From contig NC_090763.1 in NCBI RefSeq assembly GCF_036898095.1, positions 52,768,043-52,832,042 on the forward strand: 64,000 nt of DNA, given 5' to 3'. Position 1 is the first letter of the stretch. The number at the start of each line of letters is the position of its first letter. The stretch comes from Palaemon carinicauda. Its lineage: Eukaryota; Arthropoda; Malacostraca; Decapoda; Palaemonidae. The notes under the pieces were generated by a model, which worked only from the letters and a program-made list of their open reading frames with translations, searched no databases and was not told the DNA's origin. Shown here in pieces: positions 56,203 through 64,000 of the stretch. The translations under genes and the position numbers were made by a program.

Positions 56203-56363
56203 ATGAATTACATTTCATTATCTTCAAGGTGTAAGGTATATATACATACATACATGCATGTATATATACATACATACATTGATATACACAGTGTAAATAT
56301 AAAGATATATTATCATCATCCAACGGATTTATTCTATTAGATAAATGTGTGATGACACAAGTT

Positions 56364-56445
<82 letters not shown>

Positions 56446-56660
56446 ATGAATATCATTTCTTTATTTTCAAGGTGTAAGGTATATATACATACATACATGC
56501 ATGTATATATACATACATACATTGATATACACAGTGTACATATAAAGATATATTATCATCATCCATCATTGTCCTCACCGTCATCAGCCAAATTCCTCAG
56601 ACATGTCCTCCCACTCACGTTTGTTTATATGGTCTTTCTATGCCAGTATATACCTCCTTG
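56130..56660 (+). repeat. Duplicated module: (CT)n plus 125-bp flank
   Basis: Two successive modules, each (CT)n (56133-56198 and 56366-56440) followed by CAATTATGAAT, TTCAAGGTGTAAGGTATATA, the ACATACATGCATGTATATAT palindrome and ATACACAGTGTA. Even the upstream 30 bases (TCTATTAGATAAATGTGTGA) are repeated. A third module is at 63627-63900. Confidence 0.88.
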
Positions 56661-56684
56661 GAATATACATACATACATATACCA

Positions 56685-56790
56685 ATGGCACTTCCCCCAA
56701 TTTTGGGGGGTAGCCGACATCAACAAATGAAACAAAACAGAAAAGGGGACCTCTACTCTCTACGTTCCTCCAGCCTAAGGTATATACCTT
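56685..56790 (-). mobile_element. LINE 3' end fragment with (ATGT)n tail, inverted
   Basis: Inverse of the block at 420-515: CTTCCCCCAATTTTGGGGGG then the A-rich spacer and CCTCTACTCTCTACGTTCCT. Confidence 0.75.
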
Positions 56791-57029
56791 GGTATATACA
56801 AGCAAATTGTTCGTCAATCCATTTATCTAAGGAACCATTGTGAACAAACACGGAAGCGACGTAGAGATACTGTTGCTTGGAGGAATATTTTGAATAGATT
56901 TTTTTTTTATTTGATTGTATTTGGAACAGTGATGTTGGGAGGTGTTCCTAATGATATAACCTCTAATTCATCAGTCCTTTTTGTTCTACTTGCAAAATAA
57001 ATTAGTTACCTTCCCGTCTTCCCTAAAAG

Positions 57030-57054
57030 TGTGTGTGTGTGTGTGTGCGTGCGT

Positions 57055-57118
<64 letters not shown>
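57030..57118. repeat. (TG)n-(GA)n microsatellite
   Basis: About 10 TG units then about 31 GA units. Confidence 0.95.
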
Positions 57119-57119
<1 letters not shown>

Positions 57120-57121
<2 letters not shown>

Positions 57122-57640
57122 GTATGATTATGATGTTGAAAGTCTCCCTAAAATTCAACTTATTGCTTATGACGTTAATCTATACCATTTATTTTATATC
57201 CCCTTAATATGCTAACTGTGCTCTAAATCGTATTAACGAAAAAATAACGCCACGAATAAGGAGGAACTCCCGTCTCTCTTCCTGCTTTTTTTCGCCAACC
57301 CTTTCACCCAGTTTAGTACTTTGAGTCCGGAGCAATGGCAGGGGAGGAAGCGAAAGGCTGACGCCGTGCATTTGGTTAAAGCTGAGACACCCTTTGATGA
57401 ACTCGGCTCACCTAGTTTCCCTCTGTACCGAATGACTATCGACTACTATGTTCGAATTCCTTTCCTATCAGAAGAAGCTTTACCTTGATGAGGAGCGGGA
57501 GAAAAGACAAGGTGTGATCTCTGTTTGGTTTTTAGAAGCCTTCCTTTTTTTTAGCGAAGAAGAAGCTCGTTCTTTCTTTCTTTCTTTGAGGAGTGTCTGG
57601 ACAATGGAAACGAAACGAATAAAAACCTTTGCATACAATC
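57120..57640. other. No gene recognised
   Basis: The 85-codon frame at 57448-57705 overlaps the LINE 3' end and resembles no family I know. No splice-bounded exon was found. Confidence 0.3.
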
Positions 57641-58125
57641 ATCTTTATACCAGATATTATCAACAATGGTTGTCTGCTAAAGAAGGTGATGAATGCAAGA
57701 GTTGATGGGAGAAGTACAAGAGGAAGGCCAAGGTTTGGGTGGATGGATGGTGTGAAGAAAGCTCTGGGTGATAGGAGGATAGATGTGAGAGAGGCAAGAG
57801 AGCGTGCTAGAAAGAGGAATGAATGGCGAGCGATTGTGACGCAGTTCCGGTAGGCCCTGCTGCTTCCTCCGGTGCCTTAGATGACAGCGGAGGTAGCAGT
57901 AGTAGGGGATTCAGCATTATGAAGCTTCATCTGTGGTGGATAATGTGGGAGGTTGGGCTGTGGCACCCTAGCAGTACCAGCTGAACTCGGTTGAGTCCCT
58001 GGTTAGGCTGAAGGAACGTAGAGAGTAGAGGTCCCCTTTTTTTGTTTTGTTTCTTTGTTGATGTCGGCTACCCCCCAAAATTGGGGGAAGTGCCTTTGGT
58101 ATATGTATGTATTACCAACAATAAT
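57640..58125 (+). pseudogene. LINE ORF2 C-terminus with 3' UTR and (ATGT)n tail
   Basis: The frame to 57853 has STRGRPRFGWMDGVKKAL and REARERARKRNEWRAIV, the familiar C-terminus of arthropod RTE-type ORF2. About 100 bp of 3' UTR, the CCCTAGCAGTACCAGCTGAA block, the CCCCCAAAATTGGGGG palindrome and a TATGTATGTAT tail follow. It is 5'-truncated before the RT domain and could belong to the same clade as 5340-6650. Confidence 0.8.
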
Positions 58126-58450
58126 CACCATCATTAAAAAAATTAGGAGGATATGATGTGTTCGACCATAATTGTGTGTCTGCCGCATTCAACAAATGAT
58201 ATGAATTTTTATAAAGGTTTCATAATGCATTCTTCTGGCAACTAGAGTCATGTGAAGAAATTTGGGTGGATGGTAATGAAAACTTTATTATCTGTTTCCA
58301 TGGAAACTACTGCATAAAGTTCATTTAAAAGTAAAAACCTTACCTCGGTCTAGTTTCATAAATACGGTAATCTTTGTTGACGATAAGCTACCTGACAGAG
58401 ATAGACCTTGGTGAGTGCTCTTGTTATGCACCGACGCGCACATATAGCCT
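58126..58450. other. No feature recognised
   Basis: AT-rich spacer without domains. Confidence 0.3.
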
Positions 58451-58452
<2 letters not shown>

Positions 58453-58531
<79 letters not shown>

Positions 58532-58550
58532 GCGTGTGTGTGTGTGTGCA
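58453..58550. repeat. (TA)n-(TG)n-(TA)n-(TG)n microsatellite
   Basis: Alternating TA and TG tracts immediately at the 3' end of the LINE fragment on the minus strand, in the position of its tail. Confidence 0.92.
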
Positions 58551-58554
58551 CATA

Positions 58555-59393
58555 TAGTATTCATCATCAGCCGTTGCTAGTCCACTGCAGGACAAAGGCC
58601 TTATACATGTCTTCCTACTCCCATCTGTTTATGGTCTTTCTATGCCAGTCTATAACAGCAAATTTTCTTAGCTCGTCAATTCATCGTCTTCTCTTCCTTC
58701 CCCTTCTTCATTTTCAATCTCTAGGGACCCATTCTGTTATTCTTCTTATCCATCTATGATCTATTATCTGTCATTCTCATTATATGCCCTGCCCATATCT
58801 ATTTCTTTTTCTGACATGTTGTTAGAATATCCTCTACTTTAGTTTGCTCTCGTATCCACTTTGCTCTTTTTCTGTCTCTTATTGTTATTCCCATTATTAT
58901 TCTTTCCACACATATTTCAGTTGTCACTAGCTTGAGTTTTTAAGACTTAAATAAGGTTCCAAGTTTCTGATGCATAAGTTAATACTGGTAGAATTATCTG
59001 ATTAAGTACTATTCTTTTTAGAGAAAGTGGCATTTTACTTTGCATAATATCATTTTGTTTACCAAACGTTCTCCATCCCATGCTTATCTTTTTCATTTCG
59101 GTCTCGTGTTCTATGGAAACCCTGTCTGTGACTCCTAAATACGCATATTCATTAACAATTTCTAGAGGTTCGTTTATAACCCTCACTTTGTTGTCTGCAT
59201 TTTCAATGAATACCATTTTAGTTTTACTTATATTCATTTTAAGTACTACATTTCTGCTTTCTCTTTTATAATCTTCTATTAGCTTTTTCAATTCCTCCCA
59301 TGATTCTCTAAATAGAACTATTCCATCTGTAAATCTTAAGCTGCTAAGGTATTTCCCATCAATGTTAATTCCAACGTTTCCCCAATCTAATAG
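58555..59393 (-). pseudogene. LINE ORF2 RT C-terminal fragment
   Basis: The minus-strand frame 58947-59408 has GKYLSSLRFTDGIVLF, in which the usual FADD active site reads FTDG, then KMNISKTKMVF, EYAYLGV and ILPVLTYASETW, the RT thumb and C-terminal blocks. Broken frames continue to the end near 58560, where the standard 3' text GCTAGTCCACTGCAGGACAA is read on the plus strand. The RT is inactive and 5'-truncated; the upstream edge meets another LINE 3' end at 59394. Confidence 0.8.
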
Positions 59394-59730
59394 ATGTGAG
59401 AGAGGCAAGAGAGGGTGCTAGAAATAGGAATGAATGGCGAGCGATTGTGACGCAGTTCTAGTAGGCCCTGCTGCTTCCTCCGGTGCCTTAGATGACCGCG
59501 GAGGTAGCAGCAGTAGGGGACTCAGCAGTATGAAGCTTCATCTGTGGTGGAAAATGTGGGAGGTTGGGCTGTGGCACCCTAGCAGTACCAGCTGAACTCG
59601 GCTGAGTCCCTGGTTAGGCTGGAGGAACGTAGAGAGTAGAGGTCCCCTTTTTTGTTTTGTTTCTTGTTGATGTCGGCTACCCCCCAAAATTGGGGGAAGT
59701 GCCTTGGTATATGGATGGGTTAATTCCAAC
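59394..59730 (+). mobile_element. LINE 3' end with short tail, copy at 59.4 kb
   Basis: Nearly identical to 57780-58110: EARxxARxRNEWRAIV codons, the CCGGTGCCTTAGATGAC block, CCCTAGCAGTACCAGCTGAA and CCCCCCAAAATTGGGGG. Confidence 0.8.
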
Positions 59731-59804
59731 GTTTCACCAACCTAAATAGAAAAAAAAACTTCTTCTAGTCATGCTGTGAATAATTTAGGAGATGGGGGTC
59801 TCCC

Positions 59805-60865
59805 AGTTTATTATAAGTTTCGTGTTTTTTCTTTATTAGTTTTGTGTTCCTTATTTATCAGTTTAGATTTCCTTTCTATATTGGCTTCATGTTTCTTTAT
59901 TGTTGGTTTCATGTTCCTTTTAATTTGTTTATTGTTTCTTTTTCATTCGTCTGATGTTTCATTTCCATTGAATTCTTGTTCCCTTTTATTGGTTTTATGT
60001 TAATCTTTCATTGAATCCATATTGTTTTTATTACTTTTTTGTTGCAATTGTTCTTTTTTTATTTGATTCATGTTTTATTATTTTTTTTATTTCTATTATT
60101 GGTTTCATGTTATTTTTTGTTTGTTTCATGTTCCTTTTTAATGGTTTAATGGATCTTTCTTTTTTGTTTTATGTTATATTCCTTTTTAATCATCTCGTGT
60201 TCCTTTTTTTATCAGTTTTATGCTTCTTTTTTTTGTAGTCTCCAGGCTCCTTTTCTTATTACTTCTATGCTCCCTTTCTATTACTTTTATGCTCCTTTTC
60301 TATTACTTCTATGCTCCTTTTCTATTACCTCTATGCACTTTTTTATTACTTCTATACTCCTTTTCTATTACCTCTATGCTCCTTTTCTATTACCTCTATG
60401 CTGCATTTCTATTACTTCTATGCACCTTTTCTATTAACTCTATGCTCCTTTTCTATTACTTCTATGTACCTTTTTATTACTTCTATGGTCTTTTTCTATT
60501 ACCTTTATGCTGCATTTTTATTACTTCTATGCTCCCTTTCTATTACTTCTATGTTCGTTTTCTATTACTTCTATGCACTTTTTTATTACTTCTATGCTCC
60601 TTTTCTATTACCTTTATGCTCATTTTTCTTACTTCTATGCTCATTTTCTATTACTTCTATGCACTTTTTTATTACTTCTATGCTCCTTTTCTATTACCTT
60701 TATGCTCATTTTTCTTACTTCTATGCTCATTTTCTATTACTTCTATGCACTTTTTTATTACTTCTATGCTCTTTTTCTATTACCTCTATGCTCCTTTTTT
60801 ATTACTTATATACTCCCTTATTATTATTCTATGCTCCTTTTTTATTGGTATCATATTTCTTTTCC
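59805..60865 (+). repeat. Pyrimidine-rich 21-22 bp minisatellite with divergence gradient
   Basis: Right part (60240-60840): homogeneous units of the type ACTTCTATGCTCCTTTTCTA plus TT. Left part (59805-60240): degenerate units of similar length with GTTTCATGTTCC-like cores. Large overlapping frames rich in F, Y, L and S arise from the repeat and are not convincing genes. Confidence 0.85.
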
Positions 60866-61230
60866 AATAGTTTTAGTTTCTCCCTTATAAGAAAAACTTT
60901 TATACAAATGAACTACAGCATTTCAAATTGGATGTTCATTCTCTTACCATTAGTGTTTTTCCTATACCGAAATATCTTTAAATCTTTTATAATACGGTTC
61001 TATATGATCAAAAATTTTCATATCGTTAAACGCTGTTCACCGAGAATCTACAGTAATTGTCTATTGTGTCGACAATAATGTTATATGTAAGTTATTACAG
61101 CATCAAATTTTCATCTTTTTTTCCTGGAAGTTCGAAAAGATTTTCCCTGGAAGTTCGCCAAGTCTTAATTTATTAAGTGGCTCAAGTTCGAGCCATTTTA
61201 TTGTCGAATCCAAGGTCTACAGAATTCTAT
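60866..61230. other. No feature recognised
   Basis: AT-rich sequence with a short direct repeat of TTTTTTCCTGGAAGTTCG-like text at 61118-61160. Confidence 0.3.
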
Positions 61231-61234
61231 AGAC

Positions 61235-62170
61235 ATTTATGGTTGTGGTGGGCTATTGGAAACGTCCCTACCTTGCAATTTGCTGGACTGGGGTTCGAGA
61301 CCCTCTCAAGCTCAATAGTTTCTTGTAGTGTCTGCAATCTTGCTATTCTTGTGAGCTTTAGATGGGGGGTTTGAGGGGAGCATGTAGGTCCTATTGCTGA
61401 GTCGTCAGCAGGCATTGCCTGGCCCTTCTTGGTCCTAGCTTTGGGGGGTTTGGGGGAGCCTTTAGGTCCTACTGCTGAGTCGTTAGCAGGCATTGCCTGG
61501 CCCTTCTTGGTCCTAGCTTTTGGGGGTTTGGGGGGAGCCTTTAGGTCCTATTGCTGAGTCGCCAGCAGGCATTGCCTGGCCCTTCTTGGTCCTAGCTTTT
61601 GGGGGTTTGGGGGAGCCTTTAGGTCCTATTGCTGAGTCGTCAGCAGGCATTGCCTGGCCCTTCTTGGTCCTAGCTTTGGGGGGTTTTGGGGAGCCTTTAG
61701 GTCCTATTGCTGAGTCGTCAGCAGGCATTGCCTGGCCCTTCTTGGTGCTAGCTTTGGGGGGTTTGGGGGAGACTTTAGGTCCTACTGCTGAGTCGTCAGC
61801 AGGTATTACCCGGCCCTTCTTGGTCCTAGCTTTGGGGGGTTTGGGGGAGCCTTTAGGTCCTATTGCTGAGTCGTCAGCAGGCATTGCATGGCCCTTCTTG
61901 GTCCTAGCTTTGGGGGGTTTGGGGGAGCCTTTAGGTCCTATTGCTGAGTCGTCAGCAGGCATTGCCTGGCCCTTCTTGGTGCTAGCTTTGGGGGGTTTGG
62001 GGGAGACTTTAGGTCCTATTGCTGAGTCGCCAGCAGGTATTACCCGGCCCTAGCTTGGGTGGAGAGGGGCTTGGGCGCTGACCATATTGCATTGTCCTGC
62101 TAGCTAGGGCATTGTCCCTGTCCCTTTCCTCTGTCAATTCAGGAGTGTCGAAGCTCCTCTCTTTTTTGTT
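61235..62170 (+). mobile_element. tRNA-derived SINE expanded by an internal 78-bp array
   Basis: The head resembles a tRNA gene: an A-box-like GTGGTGGGCTATTGG at 61243-61257 and a B box GGTTCGAGACC at 61292-61302 (RNA polymerase III promoter elements). The body then enters a 78-bp repeat and exits at 62050 into AGCTTGGGTGGAGAGGGGCT, which continues the SINE body to about 62170. So the repeat appears to be an amplified internal segment of the SINE. Confidence 0.75.
61376..62050 (+). repeat. 78-bp tandem repeat, about 9 copies
   Basis: The anchor GAGTCGTCAGCAGGCATTGC recurs with its GTC at 61401, 61479, 61558, 61636, 61714, 61792, 61870, 61948 and 62026, i.e. 78 bp apart with one 79. 78 is divisible by three, so frames on both strands stay open; the minus strand would give a 26-residue K/P-rich repeat. 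The single extra base at about 61510 breaks that frame. Confidence 0.93.
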
Positions 62171-62536
<366 letters not shown>

Positions 62537-62670
62537 TTTTTTTGTATGACTCAATTCGTTTAAATTAATACTCCTTCCCTCGAGTCACAAATCTACTGTA
62601 TATATCGTCGATAAGTTTTTCGATACGTCAGAGAACTCGCTATTGCCACCAGAGCAACTCCTTTCCATTG

Positions 62671-63338
62671 GTCGTTGAGTCCAGGGAATGATTTTGACTG
62701 GTCGTTGAGTCCAGGGAATGATTTTGATTGGTCGTTGAGTCCAAGGAATGATTTTGATTGGTCGTTGAGTCCAGGGAATGATTTTGATTGGTCGTTGAGT
62801 CCAGGGAATGATTTTGATTGGTCGTTGAGTCCAGGGAATGATTTTGATTGGTCGTTGAGTCCAGGGAATGATTTTGATTGGTCGTTGAGTCCAGGGAATG
62901 ATTTTGATTGGTCGTTGAGTCCAGGGAATGATTTTGATTGGTCGTTGAGTCCAGGGAATGATTTTGATTGGTCGTTGAGTCCAGGGAATGATTTTGATTG
63001 GTCGTTGAGTCCAAGGAATGATTTTGATTGGTCGTTGAGTCCAGGGAATGATTTTGATTGGTCGTTGAGTCCAGGGAATGATTTTGATTGGTCGTTGAGT
63101 CCAGGGAATGATTTTGATTGGTCGTTGAGTCTAAGGAATGATTTTGATTGGTCGTTGAGTCCAGGGAATGATTTTGATTGGTCGTTGAGTCCAGGGAATG
63201 ATTTTGATTGGTCGTTGAGTCCAGGGAATGATTTTGATTGGTCGTTGAGTCCAGGGAATGATTTTGATTGGTCGTTGAGTCCAGGGAATGATTTTGATTG
63301 GTCGTTGAGTCCAGGGAATGATTTTGATTGGTCGTTGC
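62671..63338 (+). repeat. 30-bp minisatellite, 22 copies
   Basis: Unit GTCGTTGAGTCCAGGGAATG plus ATTTTGATTG, 22 full copies and a partial one, exactly 30 bp each. Only a few variants occur: CCAAGG in units at 62731 and 63001, CTAAGG at 63121, GACTG in the first unit. Several frames on both strands remain open because the unit is a multiple of three and lacks stops. No codon-level sign of selection can be seen. Confidence 0.97.
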
Positions 63339-63506
63339 AGTGTGGGGGTGACATCTTCGTTCTTTTGTGACCTTTTTCCTCCTTCCCTCCAGTCAAGGAA
63401 TAGTAATTGCCCATTGGATCATTATCGATTCTTGGAGAATCCCCCCCTTTCTGAGCCTTCTGAATCTCAGTCGGATTAAGAAACAGACGATTCTTCTTCC
63501 ACCGCC

Positions 63507-63510
63507 CAAC

Positions 63511-63576
<66 letters not shown>

Positions 63577-63623
63577 GTCTTATCTAAAAAAACTCCTTAT
63601 ATTTGCTTTTTCAATTTAGGAAA

Positions 63624-63685
<62 letters not shown>

Positions 63686-63905
63686 ATGAATTACACTTCT
63701 TTATCTTCAAGGTGGAAGGTATATATACATACACACATGCATGTATATATACATACATACATTGATATACACAGTGTACATATAAAGATATATTATTATC
63801 ATCCATCATTGTCCTCACCGTCATCAGCCAAATTCCTTAGACATGTCCTCCCACTCGCGTTTGTTTATATGGTCTTTATATGCCAGTATATACCTCCTTG
63901 GGATA
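63507..63905 (+). repeat. (CT)n tracts and third copy of the CT module
   Basis: (CT)n at 63511-63573 and 63628-63680; the second is followed by the same 125-bp flank seen at 56195 and 56440, and then by the CCTCACCGTCATCAGCCAAA block also at 56570. Confidence 0.9.
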
Positions 63906-63907
63906 TA

Positions 63908-63909
<2 letters not shown>

Positions 63910-63968
<59 letters not shown>
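63910..63968. repeat. (CT)n microsatellite
   Basis: About 29 CT units near the window end. Confidence 0.97.
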
Positions 63969-63974
<6 letters not shown>

Positions 63975-64000
63975 ACGCACACTTGCATTACATTTTATAT

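Noticed and set aside
57448..57705. 85-codon frame as a small gene
   Set aside because: No similarity, overlaps the start of a LINE 3' end, and lacks supporting signals.
60220..61078. Large membrane-protein-like frames rich in F, Y and L
   Set aside because: They are generated by a pyrimidine-rich minisatellite; all three plus frames look alike.
61513..61962. Minus-strand 149-codon K/P-rich repeat frame as a protein gene
   Set aside because: It is a by-product of a 78-bp (multiple of three) array inside a SINE; the opposite strand is equally open and one extra base breaks the frame.
62671..63338. CRISPR array
   Set aside because: Units are contiguous without spacers, and the genome is eukaryotic.
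62593..63414. 273-codon frame with NDQSKSFPGL repeats as a gene
   Set aside because: Thirty-base units lacking stops keep several frames open on both strands; no start context, splice sites or family similarity.

Overview
The window reads as nuclear DNA of an arthropod, most probably a decapod crustacean (shrimp or prawn type). The reasons are very abundant (TA)n, (CT)n and (TTA)n microsatellites, dense DIRS-like tyrosine-recombinase retrotransposons, CR1/RTE-like LINEs with microsatellite tails, and an intron-bearing host gene. The species assignment is inference. No bacterial operons, rRNA genes or CRISPR arrays are visible. All comparisons between copies were made by eye.

Host content is small. 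One gene is convincing: a minus-strand HEPN-NACHT (NLR-like) protein. Its main exon is at 30907-33682. A short terminal exon at 10179-10365 has a strong acceptor and matches the reading phase of a donor at 30907/30906. If they are joined, the intron is about 20.5 kb and is filled almost entirely by transposons. 5' exons would lie beyond 33682 and were not found.

Layout: 0.3-7.5 kb, remnants of LINE and DIRS elements plus a piggyBac-like MITE. 8.0-9.3 kb, a foldback element and a second MITE. 10.2-33.7 kb, the HEPN-NACHT locus; its putative intron holds a CR1-like LINE (10.9-21.1 kb) split by a nearly complete DIRS element (DIRS1, minus), a DIRS fragment, and a second, internally deleted DIRS element (DIRS2, plus). 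33.8-45.3 kb, DIRS terminal remnants, a decayed Tigger transposase, a third DIRS element of another family (DIRS3, minus), a Tigger end and a MITE. 45.4-54.3 kb, a DIRS fragment, LINE and SINE-like copies with (TTA)n tails, a MITE, a palindromic element and a 245-bp tandem array. 54.5-64 kb, minisatellites (26, 22, 78 and 30 bp units), (CT)n/(TA)n tracts and LINE 3' ends; the 78-bp array is an expansion inside a tRNA-derived SINE.

The three large DIRS elements share one plan: a gag-like ORF1 with an N-terminal cysteine cluster, reverse transcriptase/RNase H, and a tyrosine recombinase overlapping pol, bounded by inverted terminal repeats with an internal region that is the mirror of the two tips. 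Each copy is damaged differently: a small deletion in RNase H in DIRS1, a gag-to-RT deletion in DIRS2, and stop codons in gag and the recombinase in DIRS3. Between them most functions remain open.
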